DNA of 33,568 bases from a virus, in IMG/VR virus record IMGVR_UViG_3300045107_000327, positions 1 to 33,568 of that record. The stretch is one strand, 5' to 3'. The notes beneath the pieces were generated by a model, which had not been told where the DNA came from, searched no databases, and saw nothing but the letters and a program-made list of their open reading frames with translations. The translations under genes and the position numbers were made by a program. Below, in pieces: positions 21,769 through 29,185 of this stretch; position 1 is the first letter of the stretch, and each line of letters opens with the position of its first letter.

Positions 21769-24131
21769 TTGGTTGCCTCCCAGTCGGATCCGAGCATCGT
21801 CGTCTTGCCGATCCACTGCTCACCGTCGCCGACGGCGGTGCGGCCGCACTGGCTGATCTCGTACGGCGTCGGGAAGTCCGCCGAGCCGAACTGCTCGTAC
21901 TCCGCGCGTTCCAGGATACCTTTCGCCTCCTCGATCTGGGCGTCCAGAACGGCGGCGTACCGGCGGAGGTCCTCGGCGGCCGCGCCGGTCGACGCGCGGG
22001 CGTTACGCATCATCGACTCGGCCTCGCCGGTCAACTCCTGGACCTCGGCCCGCAACCGGTCCAGCACGTCGCTGGCAGACTCGTCGTCGAGGAAGTCGTA
22101 CCCGGCCCGCGCCCAGGCGTAGCCGCCGACGTCGATGTTGGCGTGCAGGTCGATGCGCTCGACCCCTTGCTCCCGGTACCACCGCTCCAGGTTGGCGTTG
22201 AACGCCGCGGCGAACCCCCGGCCCTGGTAGCCATTTTCCAGGGACAGGTAGGCATGCACGGCGATCAGCTTGCCGCGGTGGTCGCGGTAGTACGCCCGCT
22301 CCCACAGGCCGGCCTCCCGGCCTCCGTCGCCGGTGCTCTCGTCGAAGACCAGGCCGCGGACGCGGATGCCGGAGCTGTTCCCGGAGGAGCCGAAGTAGTC
22401 GTACCGCTCGACGTCCTGGACCTCGGCGACCAGGCCGGCGTACTCACCGTCGAAGACGCGGTTGAGGACCTTGAGCAGCATGGTGCGGTTGACGGCGTGG
22501 TCCAGGTCGACCTGCAGCATCCCGCCCAGGTCGGTGACCGGGGCCGGTGGTTCGGTCACCCGTCGCCGTTTCGGCAGCCCCCCGGGGGTGGTCGGCAGGC
22601 CGGGTGCCCCCGGGGTCTTGGACCACTTGCCGTCACCGTCGCGGGGCTGGTGGGGGTCGAACCCAGCGGCGGCGACGAACCGGCCGGAGCGGCCTTCCTG
22701 GGCGTCGTCGACGACCTGGGCGACGTCGGCCGGGTCCGCGTCGGGGGCGTCCAGGTCGGCGGTGTAGGGCACGCCGACGTAGTCCTCCCACGCCTTGCGG
22801 GCGGCGATCGCCGCGGCCTCCTGCGACAGCACACCCGCCTTGACCATCTTCTCCAACCCCGTGCTGAGGTTGAGCAGGATCTTCGCGGTGAACTCGGCGT
22901 CCGACGCGCTGACCGAGGGGCCGGTGACGGTGACGGACTGGGCGGCGGGGATGTCGAACTCGGCGCCGGTGCGCGGGTCCCGGGCGGTGACCATCTGCGG
23001 CAGCCGGCGGGCGGCCACCGCCCGGTCGACGGCGAAGCGGACGAGGTCGGTCTGGTAGGCCAGCCACAGTTTCTGTACCCCCCCGACCCGGCGGCGGACC
23101 GGCTCGGCCATCGTCAGCGACGTGGCCCGGTTCGCCCCGTCGGGTTCGGCCAGCCACGTCTTGGCCAGCCCGGCTCCGCCGGCGACCAACGTGAGGACGT
23201 TCTTGCCGGCGATGGAGTCCTCCTCCGCCCCCGTCGAGGCGGTCTTCGGCTCCCAGGTGACCTTGTGGTTGTGGACCTCCACGGATCCGGATGGGGGGAC
23301 GTGGACCCCGCCGCGGGCGGCGACGAACTGGTCGACGTCGTCCTGGCTGCCGTCGACGGTGACGTCCCACACCAGGTACCGGGCCAGGGCGGTGCGGTCG
23401 ATCAAATTGGAGATCACCCCGTCGTAGGAGTCGAGGTGGTCCAGGATCGGGGTGAGGAACGGGTCGCCGCGGACGTCGTCGAGCAGGGCCTGCCAGGACC
23501 GCCACCACATGACCTGCCCGTCGCGCAGCCCGGTGGTGTCGTCCACGGCGGCGACCTGCAACGCCAACGGGTCCCGGCCGGCCCCGGAGCCGAACACCAG
23601 CGCGTCGGGCCACAGGGGGTTGCCGCCGAGCAGGCGCACGTCGGAGATCGCCGACACCGGGGCCGGGGAGAACCGGACCACCCCGGACATGCGCCCGACG
23701 AGCAGCTCCAGGGCGGTCTCACCCATCAGCAGGTGATCGCGCAGCAGCCGCTCCTGCAGGACGCCCAGCTGTACCCGGGGGTCGTTCCAGAACTGGTCGA
23801 CGACGACGGCGACCTGCGGGTTGGTGGCCTGGTAGGCCACGCCGACGTCGCCGACGCAGAACGCCACGTAGGTGTCGATGATCGCTCGGGCCATCGGGTT
23901 GGACCGGTACGCGGCCACCGAGTAGATCCGGGCCTTCTCGGTGGTCCACCACGGGACCTCCCGGTGGCCACCGGACCCGGCCGGGCGCCACCCCCGCTCC
24001 CCGTCGACGCCGTCGGCGGTGTACGCGGCACCGGCCGCACCGGTGGAGATCACCTGCTGCGGGGTGGCCTCCACCGACCGGGCCGGTGCGGCCAGGCGGG
24101 CGGGGCGGGAGGGGAACAGCCATGACCTCAC
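21759..24131 (-). CDS. Portal protein with C-terminal GNAT-like domain
   Basis: The product is 790 aa, much longer than usual portals (400-550 aa). Residues 1-470 are a portal: EKARIYSVAAYRSNPMARAI, LGVLQERLLRDHLLMGETAL, KLWLAYQTDLVRFAVDRAVA and SASDAEFTAKILLNLSTGLE. At about 487-503 the linker FDPHQPRDGDGKWSKTP appears, a motif often found before cargo domains of phage head proteins. Residues about 540-700 carry a GNAT-type fold with the acetyl-CoA loop NGYQGRGFAAAFN (about 632-644) and DVGGYAWARAGYDF. A coiled coil and a terminal YEISQCGRTAVGDGEQW, then WIGKTTMLGS, close the protein. The portal function is firm. The acetyltransferase activity is inferred. Confidence 0.85.
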   Translation of the reverse strand: MRSWLFPSRPARLAAPARSVEATPQQVISTGAAGAAYTADGVDGERGWRPAGSGGHREVPWWTTEKARIYSVAAYRSNPMARAIIDTYVAFCVGDVGVAYQATNPQVAVVVDQFWNDPRVQLGVLQERLLRDHLLMGETALELLVGRMSGVVRFSPAPVSAISDVRLLGGNPLWPDALVFGSGAGRDPLALQVAAVDDTTGLRDGQVMWWRSWQALLDDVRGDPFLTPILDHLDSYDGVISNLIDRTALARYLVWDVTVDGSQDDVDQFVAARGGVHVPPSGSVEVHNHKVTWEPKTASTGAEEDSIAGKNVLTLVAGGAGLAKTWLAEPDGANRATSLTMAEPVRRRVGGVQKLWLAYQTDLVRFAVDRAVAARRLPQMVTARDPRTGAEFDIPAAQSVTVTGPSVSASDAEFTAKILLNLSTGLEKMVKAGVLSQEAAAIAARKAWEDYVGVPYTADLDAPDADPADVAQVVDDAQEGRSGRFVAAAGFDPHQPRDGDGKWSKTPGAPGLPTTPGGLPKRRRVTEPPAPVTDLGGMLQVDLDHAVNRTMLLKVLNRVFDGEYAGLVAEVQDVERYDYFGSSGNSSGIRVRGLVFDESTGDGGREAGLWERAYYRDHRGKLIAVHAYLSLENGYQGRGFAAAFNANLERWYREQGVERIDLHANIDVGGYAWARAGYDFLDDESASDVLDRLRAEVQELTGEAESMMRNARASTGAAAEDLRRYAAVLDAQIEEAKGILERAEYEQFGSADFPTPYEISQCGRTAVGDGEQWIGKTTMLGSDWEATKWL

Positions 24132-24364
24132 GGTGACACCTCACCCGGTGGCACGTCGGCGGGCGGCGCGGCGGCGGCCTGGGCCTGGGTGTGGGCCACC
24201 CACGCCAGCACCACGCAGATCACCGACCCGGTCAGCACCGACCACCACCAGGTGCCCGTCAGGGCGCCGACGGCGACGACCAGGCCGACCAGGCCGACCA
24301 GGCCGAGCAGGTTGGACACCAGCGCCGGGGCCTGCACGTCGGGCACCGTCACGGTGATACGCAT
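24128..24364 (-). CDS. Small two-helix membrane protein between terminase and portal
   Basis: The product is 78 aa from an ATG at 24364 with AGGAGAG upstream. Two hydrophobic segments (LVSNLLGLVGLVGLVVAVGA and WWWSVLTGSVICVVLAWVAH) are separated by a short turn and followed by a disordered Pro/Ala-rich tail. It overlaps the portal start by four bases. Membrane proteins inside packaging modules are unusual and have no standard assignment. Superinfection exclusion or a host-membrane role is possible, but nothing in the sequence decides it. Confidence 0.6.
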   Translation of the reverse strand: MRITVTVPDVQAPALVSNLLGLVGLVGLVVAVGALTGTWWWSVLTGSVICVVLAWVAHTQAQAAAAPPADVPPGEVSP

Positions 24365-24375
24365 CGTCGTCTCTC

Positions 24376-26016
24376 CTACAGGGACAGTCGGCCGCCCGGC
24401 CGGTACAGGCCACCGGTGGCCGTCGGTGGCGCGGCCACGGCGGCGGGGGCCGCCGGGCGGGCCAGGTCCTGGAACCGCAGCAGCGCGGCCAGGGCCAGGG
24501 TCCCGCCGACCACGGGTGAGATGTCAGCGGAGGCCAGCTTGCGGCCCCACGCCCACAGGCCGTCGCCGATCGGGCGGCTCACCGAACCGTCGATCGCCAC
24601 GGTCAGCTCCGCCTGGCCGAGGTGCACCAGCTGGCCCTGCCGGACGGTGTCGGTGAAGTCCCCGCACGCGGCCCCGTACTGCGGCACGGTCGGGATCCAC
24701 AGGTGGCCCCGCTTCCAGTCGTCCTTGCGGTCCTTCATCCGGTGGATGCCGGCCCGGTCCATCGGCAGGATCAGCGTCGACGACGGTGACTTCTCGTCCA
24801 ACGCCCACGCCACCGGGTTCAACTGGGCTCGCCACTTGGCGATGCTGTCCATCAGCCAGGCCGTGCCTTCCCCGTGCTCCAGGACCACGATCCGGGGCAG
24901 ACCCAGCGGGTCGAACCCGGCGGCGACGATCGCGGCGTGGTCCCGCTTCGGGGTGATGTCGATGCCGATGGCCACCACGTCGGTGCCGACGCTCGCCTCG
25001 TCGGCGAGCAGCTCCCACTCCTCCAGGGTGGGCACGTTCGGGTCCCGGTCGACCTCACCGTCATCGCGGGCGATGTTCAGGTATGCCCGGTCGAACTCGG
25101 CCAGGTCAGCGGCCATCGCCTCCAGCTCGGCGTAGATGGCGTCCTCGGTGACGGTGTGCCGCCACTGCTTGGAGCACCGGCACACCCCCCGCACCGGGGC
25201 CGGGCACAGCGCCGGCATGCAGCTGCGCCACACCGCCGGGTCGGTGCGGTCCATGCCCGGCAGGGCGCACCAGTCCAGGAACGCGATCCTGGACCGCCGG
25301 CCCTGCTCCACCGCCGCCCGGCCCCGCTTGCGCATCGCGTTGAACGGCACGCTGCGGGACGTTCCGGCGGTGGACACCCGCCACTTCTGCGCGTTCGCCC
25401 GGGTGATCATCGCCGGGCCGGTGGCCTGGTCGAGCCGGTAGTCGACCTGGGCGAAGTACTCGTCGAGCATGGCCAGGTCCAACACCTTGCCGTGCCCGGC
25501 CCGTTCGGTGTTCGTGGTCAGGCCGTGGATCGACCCGGTCTTCGTCCACAGGATCGCCTCCCGGCCGTTGGCCTTACGGACCCGGTACCTGCCCCGGAAC
25601 GCCGCCGCCGCCTCCAACGCCGGCAGGTGCTCGTCTTCCCACTTCTCCCGCGCGGCGGTGCCGGACTGGGCGCCGTAGAGGATCCGCTGCTGCGGCCAGG
25701 CGTTACCCCGGTGCACCGACACCGACAGGACCATGGTCGTCTTCCCGGACTGGCGCGGCACCGTCAAGTCCATGCCCCGGTGGGCCAGCAGGCCGGTGTC
25801 CGGGTCGATCTCCAGGCCGATGTCGGCGGCGTACCGCTGCCACGGCATGAACGGCGTCCCCAGCGCCCGGGCCACCTTCGCGGCCTTGCCCCCGAGGGTG
25901 GGCCGGTCGAAGTTGCGCAGGGTGCCCCACCGGGGCAGGCACGTCAGCCCGTAGTGCTCCCGGACCCGCTCGGCGTAGGCCGGGTCAATCCGGGGCGTCG
26001 AGGTCGTCAAGGTCAT
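24376..26016 (-). CDS. Terminase large subunit
   Basis: The product is 546 aa, the ATPase-nuclease that cuts concatemers and pumps DNA into the prohead through the portal. Walker A is TVPRQSGKTT (residues 85-94). Walker B with the catalytic Glu is VLDLAMLDE (178-186). The nuclease domain shows GIDITPKRDHAAIV with Asp354 as probable metal ligand. An unusual Cys cluster C267-x4-C272-x7-C280-x-C282 sits between the two domains and could bind zinc. The ATG has only AGAGG directly next to it. It overlaps the upstream small-subunit-like gene by 32 bases, which suggests translational coupling. Confidence 0.9.
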   Translation of the reverse strand: MTLTTSTPRIDPAYAERVREHYGLTCLPRWGTLRNFDRPTLGGKAAKVARALGTPFMPWQRYAADIGLEIDPDTGLLAHRGMDLTVPRQSGKTTMVLSVSVHRGNAWPQQRILYGAQSGTAAREKWEDEHLPALEAAAAFRGRYRVRKANGREAILWTKTGSIHGLTTNTERAGHGKVLDLAMLDEYFAQVDYRLDQATGPAMITRANAQKWRVSTAGTSRSVPFNAMRKRGRAAVEQGRRSRIAFLDWCALPGMDRTDPAVWRSCMPALCPAPVRGVCRCSKQWRHTVTEDAIYAELEAMAADLAEFDRAYLNIARDDGEVDRDPNVPTLEEWELLADEASVGTDVVAIGIDITPKRDHAAIVAAGFDPLGLPRIVVLEHGEGTAWLMDSIAKWRAQLNPVAWALDEKSPSSTLILPMDRAGIHRMKDRKDDWKRGHLWIPTVPQYGAACGDFTDTVRQGQLVHLGQAELTVAIDGSVSRPIGDGLWAWGRKLASADISPVVGGTLALAALLRFQDLARPAAPAAVAAPPTATGGLYRPGGRLSL

Positions 26017-26551
26017 CCTCTTCGACGACGTCCGGCTGTGCCCGCTGCCGGCCGGCGGCGATCTGCCCCAACGCCGCCCGCGCGTCGGCCCGGTTCAGCC
26101 GTCGCTCCTTGTCCCCGACCGGCAGCTGGTCGGCGTCACTGGCGGCCTGGATCGCCAGCGCGGTCAGCGACGCCTCCAGCGGCGCCAGCTCGCCCAGCCC
26201 GACCACGTCGGCCCGGATCGTGGCGACCAGCTCGTCGGCGTCCTCCTCGTCGGACCGGCTGGCGCAGCGCGGGCACGGGCCGGCCGGGCCCACGAACACC
26301 TCGGCCTGGTCGCCGAGCAGCTCCAGCGGCGACACCTCCAACGCCTGCGCCAGCGTCAGCAGCTCCTCCAACGTCAACCCGCGCCGGCCGCGCTCCAAGA
26401 AACCGACCACGTTGGCGGTCATCTCGGTCGCGCCGTGCTCCCGGGCCCGCTCGGCCAGCTCGTCGCGGCCGAGGCCGGCGCGCTCGCGCAGATCCCGGAT
26501 CCGGTCGCGTACCGCCGCGCTGATCACGGCACTGGTCACGAGGGCTGTCAC
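25985..26551 (-). CDS. XRE-type HTH protein, probable terminase small subunit
   Basis: The product is 188 aa from a GTG at 26551. Residues about 15-75 (RDRIRDLRERAGLGRDELAE, then MTANVVGFLERGRRGLTLEE, LLTLAQALEVSPLELLG) are a classic XRE/Cro helix-turn-helix. A CPRC zinc-knuckle-like pair follows near residue 92. The C-terminal half is helical (ADELVATIRADVVGLGELAP, ALTALAIQAASDADQL) and ends in a very acidic tail (VVEEDDLDDLDAPD). The position directly before, and overlapping, the large subunit gene is that of a small terminase subunit that recognises packaging sites. A transcription-factor role for the XRE domain cannot be excluded. Confidence 0.65.
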   Translation of the reverse strand: MTALVTSAVISAAVRDRIRDLRERAGLGRDELAERAREHGATEMTANVVGFLERGRRGLTLEELLTLAQALEVSPLELLGDQAEVFVGPAGPCPRCASRSDEEDADELVATIRADVVGLGELAPLEASLTALAIQAASDADQLPVGDKERRLNRADARAALGQIAAGRQRAQPDVVEEDDLDDLDAPD

Positions 26552-26684
26552 AGTGGTCCACTCCCGTGTCGTGGTGACCGTTTCCGCAGGTCACGGGCCT
26601 GTCGGGGAGAAAAAAAGGGAGCTGGCCGTCCTGGGACCCCCCGGGCTCATCCCACGGACTTCACCCCCCGGGGTGTCAAGGCGA

Positions 26685-26969
26685 TCACCACTCGCGGGTC
26701 ATCCGCGGACGGTGCGGCCGCTCACCCTTGACCTGGTTGCACCGCCGCCCACACGTCGGGCACGGACACGACGTGCCATGCGCGGGGAGCAGGTACCGAC
26801 GGTCGTCCGGGTCCAAGCCCAGACGCAGCAGCACCACACGAGGCGGGTCGTGGTCAGCCTCGGTCGCCCCACCATGACCACACAACCAGCAGACCTGACT
26901 CTGCTGCTGCAGCCATTCCTTGTTGGCCCTCCACCGCCTGCCCTTACGACCAGCTGACGAGGCGACCAC
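26685..26969 (-). CDS. HNH endonuclease next to terminase
   Basis: The product is 94 aa from GTG 26969, five bases after AGGAGG. GTG 26972 is directly in phase. Motifs are CWLCGHGG (first zinc pair), EADHDPP (catalytic His-Asp), LLPAHGTSCPC and CPTCGRRCNQVKG (second pair plus the Asn of the HNH motif). Small HNH proteins next to terminase genes are a known feature of cos-packaging phages, where they nick DNA to support terminase. The neighbour order (HNH, small subunit, large subunit, portal) is the standard one. Confidence 0.85.
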   Translation of the reverse strand: MVASSAGRKGRRWRANKEWLQQQSQVCWLCGHGGATEADHDPPRVVLLRLGLDPDDRRYLLPAHGTSCPCPTCGRRCNQVKGERPHRPRMTREW

Positions 26970-27031
26970 CACGACCTCCTGGTGACGCTGGCCAACAGGT
27001 ACGACGGGCCGGCTGTGAGGAGCCGGGAGTG

Positions 27032-27075
27032 CCACTCAACCGGCTTGCGGGCAGACTCCGCCCGCATGTGAGTGG
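27032..27075 (-). terminator. Two-stem hairpin between switch gene and HNH
   Basis: CCACTCA (27032-27038) pairs with TGAGTGG (27069-27075), and TGCGGGC (27046-27052) pairs with GCCCGCA (27060-27066) inside it. It follows the stop of the minus-strand gene at 27081 and precedes the HNH gene. It could end the switch gene transcript or be processed. No clear U-tract follows. Confidence 0.5.
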
Positions 27076-27080
27076 ACAAA

Positions 27081-27347
27081 TCATGAGGCGCTGGCCAGGG
27101 CCGCGTCAACCCGACGCGGCCGTCCACGGCCGCCGAGGCGTACGTCACGCTCCACTGTGGCCGCTTCGGCGTACGGCAGGTAGACCGTTCGGCCGACAGT
27201 GACGCGCGGCAGCAGGCGGCGGGCCGCCCACTTGCGGACCATGTCGGTGGTGACGTCGCCGCCCAGGCGGATGGCGATCTCGTCGGCGGTGCCGTACTCG
27301 ACACCGTTGATCCAGAGCATGTGACCAGCGTACGGCCGTTCGTACAC
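27081..27347 (-). CDS. Small helix-turn-helix regulator with AT-hook-like tail
   Basis: The product is 88 aa from a GTG at 27347. ATG 27320 would give 79 aa, and neither start has a strong ribosome binding site. The core GTADEIAIRLGGDVTTDMVR, then KWAARRLLPRVTVGRTVYLP, is a MerR/excisionase-like winged helix-turn-helix. A basic tail with LGGRGRPRRVD contains the RGRP core of AT-hooks. It is divergent from the 66-aa gene at 27437, and the operator-like palindromes lie between them. It is a plausible repressor of its own and the divergent promoter, but this is inferred. Confidence 0.7.
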   Translation of the reverse strand: MYERPYAGHMLWINGVEYGTADEIAIRLGGDVTTDMVRKWAARRLLPRVTVGRTVYLPYAEAATVERDVRLGGRGRPRRVDAALASAS

Positions 27348-27377
27348 GCGTTCGCCCTGCCAACTTCCCTCATAAAA

Positions 27378-27418
27378 CCTTGCGGATCCGTAAGGGTTTT
27401 TGGTAGACTGGTTCTACC
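27378..27418. promoter_or_regulatory. Divergent promoter with two palindromes
   Basis: A near-perfect 18-base palindrome CCTTGCGGATCCGTAAGG (27378-27395) precedes a second inverted repeat GGTAGA-CTGGT-TCTACC (27402-27418). A plus-strand promoter fits: TTGCGG (27380-27385), 18 bases, TAGACT (27404-27409). Both palindromes overlap promoter elements, as operators would. The region is notably AT-richer than its surroundings. Confidence 0.6.
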
Positions 27419-27436
27419 GACGAAGGGAGGTGAGAG

Positions 27437-27637
27437 ATGGGAATCGGAGAGGCGATGGCGCTGATTGCCGAGGAAGCCGAGCGCCAGGGCTTCCAGGTCC
27501 GCCAGACCCGCAGCACGCAGTGGCACTTCCGCAAGGGAGGCGACAACTGGCTGGTGTCCCCCCGGGACGCCAGTGACGTGCTGGAGGTCCTGCGGGTGCT
27601 GATCAGCGCCGGCCTCGACTGGTCGTTCCACGACTGA
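27437..27637 (+). CDS. HicA-like small protein
   Basis: The product is 66 aa from an ATG at 27437, preceded by GGGAGGTGAG, a near-consensus ribosome binding site. The layout EAMALIAEEAERQGFQVRQT, then RSTQWHFRKGGDNWLVSPRD and ASDVLEVLRVLISAGL, is an alpha-beta-beta-beta-alpha pattern. Its central TQWHFRKGG resembles the HicA/YcfA dsRBD-like mRNA interferase fold, which keeps a His in the same strand. No HicB-like antitoxin gene follows, and a strong terminator comes right after. It may be an orphan toxin-like or RNA-binding phage protein. HicA identity is tentative. Confidence 0.6.
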   Translation: MGIGEAMALIAEEAERQGFQVRQTRSTQWHFRKGGDNWLVSPRDASDVLEVLRVLISAGLDWSFHD

Positions 27638-27645
27638 TCGAGGCA

Positions 27646-27672
27646 CCGGGGGCCGGCCAGGCCGGCCCCCGG
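27646..27672. terminator. Terminator hairpin after the 66-aa gene
   Basis: CCGGGGGCCGGCC (27646-27658) and GGCCGGCCCCCGG (27660-27672) form a near-perfect palindrome nine bases after the stop. The terminal base pairs would open to give a loop. It separates the switch gene from the next plus-strand gene. Confidence 0.8.
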
Positions 27673-27727
27673 GGTCACCCCTCTGACACCAGGATCTCAC
27701 CCCCGCCTGACAGGACGGAGCAGGGAC

Positions 27728-28195
27728 ATGCAGTGGTGGGCGGATGTGCAGTACCTCGGCCAGCTGACGGCCGAGCAGCTCGAAGACGTCGCGGCGGATG
27801 CGATCGTGACCCGGTACCAGGAAGGCACCGAGCTGCTGACGGTGCGGTCGCGGCTGGACGCGATCGGCTACCCGCAGGCCGTCGACCAGGCCGTAGCGTG
27901 GGCCGGCGGGCCGGCGGCGCAGACCTTGGCGGCCGCCGGGGTACTGACCGGGCCGGTGCGCTTGGTGGTGGAGTCCGACCAGGCCCGCACGGCCGGGTTG
28001 GACCTGCTCGGCGGCGCGGAGGTCGCGGCCCGACTGGGGGTGTCGACCGCCCGTGCGCGGGAGCTGTCGGGCCGGCCCGATTTCCCGGCCCCGGTGGCCG
28101 AGCTGGCGGCGGGGAAGGTGTGGCGGGCCGAGGACGTCGACGCGTACGCCACGGCGCGGGACCGGTCACCGGGACGGCCGCGCAAGGCCCGGTAG
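27728..28195 (+). CDS. Helix-turn-helix protein with AT-hook-like tail
   Basis: The product is 155 aa from an ATG at 27728 (GGAGCAGGAC upstream). The N-terminal 90 residues are helical (LTAEQLEDVAADAIVTRYQE, TVRSRLDAIGYPQAVDQAVA) with no known motif. Residues about 92-145 (LLGGAEVAARLGVSTARARE, then FPAPVAELAAGKVWRAEDVD) are a MerR/excisionase-type winged helix-turn-helix, including the wing-like KVWRAEDVDAY ending. The tail SPGRPRKAR has an AT-hook-like GRP core, as in the 88-aa regulator. It is probably a DNA-binding control protein of the early or switch region. Confidence 0.68.
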   Translation: MQWWADVQYLGQLTAEQLEDVAADAIVTRYQEGTELLTVRSRLDAIGYPQAVDQAVAWAGGPAAQTLAAAGVLTGPVRLVVESDQARTAGLDLLGGAEVAARLGVSTARARELSGRPDFPAPVAELAAGKVWRAEDVDAYATARDRSPGRPRKAR

Positions 28196-28212
28196 TCGGG
28201 CGGTGGATACTC

Positions 28213-28254
28213 GGGGTGGGCCCTGCAGTTCTGGCGTTCTGCAGGGCCCACCCC
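28213..28254. terminator. Bidirectional terminator between converging genes
   Basis: GGGGTGGGCCCTGCAG (28213-28228) pairs with CTGCAGGGCCCACCCC (28239-28254), with a 10-base loop between. It lies just after the plus-strand gene ending at 28195, and its right end touches the stop of the minus-strand gene at 28254. Confidence 0.85.
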
Positions 28255-28994
28255 TATGCGTGGGCGCGCAGCGCGTCGACGACGACGGGGGACGTCGATG
28301 GCCAGATGTGCCGCACACCCCGGGCCCGGACGGTCATGCCGCACGGGCACCCCCCGTCGCGGATCGGGACGTCGGCCCGGCCGGGTCGACACCGCCGGCA
28401 GGTCGTCACGGTGGCGCAGCTGGCGCCGTGGCACACGCAGTCGCCGGCGCAGATGACCGTCCAGTCTCGAGAGTCCGGGGCGGAGGTCTGCGCGGTCAGG
28501 GTCCGGCCGCCGCAGGCCGGGCACTCCGGTGGGCCGGGCAGCGGCCACCGGTCCGGGGGCAGGCGCAGAGCCTGCCGGATCCGGCCGTCGAGGTCGACCA
28601 GCCACGGGCAGAGCTCGGCGGCGACCGCGGGGTGGCGGGCGGCCGCGGCGAGCCGATCGAGGGGGTCCGGGCCGGGCGGGGTACGCAGCCGGTCGGCCAG
28701 CCAGGTCAGCGTGGCCGTGGTCGAGTCGAGCAGCCGCTGGTACATGTTGACCGGTGCCGGCCGGCCGGCGGCGGCGGCCAGGCCGGCCCCGCCGACCGGG
28801 TCGCCGTGCACACCCCGGGAACGGCCGACAGTGGGCCGCCACGCCTGGAGGCCGTCGGCGGCGTAGACGAGCTCGGCGTCGACGAGCTCGGCGGCGATCG
28901 CCGCGGCCCGGGCGTCGGCCAGGGCCGGCAGCCGGGTCCGGGCGGCGTGCAGCGACCAGGCGGCGGCCGCGGCGTGCAGGGTGTTCGGGTGCAT
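28254..28994 (-). CDS. Hypothetical protein with C-terminal zinc-binding region
   Basis: The product is 246 aa from an ATG at 28994 with GAGAGGA upstream. The N-terminal two thirds is helical (MHPNTLHAAAAAWSLHAART, LADARAAAIAAELVDAELVY, LDSTTATLTWLADRLRTPPG). The C-terminal third is rich in Cys/His pairs: ECPACGG, CAGDCVCHGASC, CRRCRPG and CPCG. These could bind two or three zinc ions. Such proteins recur as unknowns in early regions of actinobacteriophages. No enzyme motif is visible. It is the last gene of the leftward early region. Confidence 0.62.
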   Translation of the reverse strand: MHPNTLHAAAAAWSLHAARTRLPALADARAAAIAAELVDAELVYAADGLQAWRPTVGRSRGVHGDPVGGAGLAAAAGRPAPVNMYQRLLDSTTATLTWLADRLRTPPGPDPLDRLAAAARHPAVAAELCPWLVDLDGRIRQALRLPPDRWPLPGPPECPACGGRTLTAQTSAPDSRDWTVICAGDCVCHGASCATVTTCRRCRPGRADVPIRDGGCPCGMTVRARGVRHIWPSTSPVVVDALRAHA

Positions 28995-29005
28995 GGGGGT
29001 TCCTC

Positions 29006-29185
29006 TCACGTGCAGGTGCACCGGTCGGTAGCGCGCAGGCAGCCACGGCAGCGCAGGGTGTAGCCGTCCTTGTCGTAGGCGCCCATGTAGGTGCGCCACC
29101 GCGTGCAGCGGCACCGCGGGAGCTCGCCACGCCGGGTCAGCTCGTCGACGAGTTCCTGGTCGCTGACGTTGCCCAGGTCGGTCAC
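29006..29185 (-). CDS. Small Cys-rich zinc-ribbon-like protein
   Basis: The product is 59 aa from a GTG at 29185 overlapping the upstream stop (GTGA). The N-terminus DLGNVSDQELVDELTRRGEL is a short helix. It is followed by PRCRCTRW, then LRCRGCLRATDRCTCT, six cysteines that suit one zinc ribbon plus extra. No family is recognised. It belongs to a run of very short Cys-rich genes with coupled translation. Confidence 0.6.
   Translation of the reverse strand: MTDLGNVSDQELVDELTRRGELPRCRCTRWRTYMGAYDKDGYTLRCRGCLRATDRCTCT

Noticed and set aside
22143-24125. 660-codon plus-strand frame opposite the portal
   Set aside because: Shadow frame with no start signal and no domain. The portal lies on the minus strand.
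24874-26523. Plus-strand frame opposite the terminase genes
   Set aside because: Shadow of the terminase genes, whose Walker motifs are clear on the minus strand.
26600-26660. A7 tract and repeated CCCCCCGGG in the spacer between HNH and small terminase genes
   Set aside because: No adjacent hairpin makes the tract a convincing terminator on either strand. It might be part of a cos site, but nothing supports a specific call.
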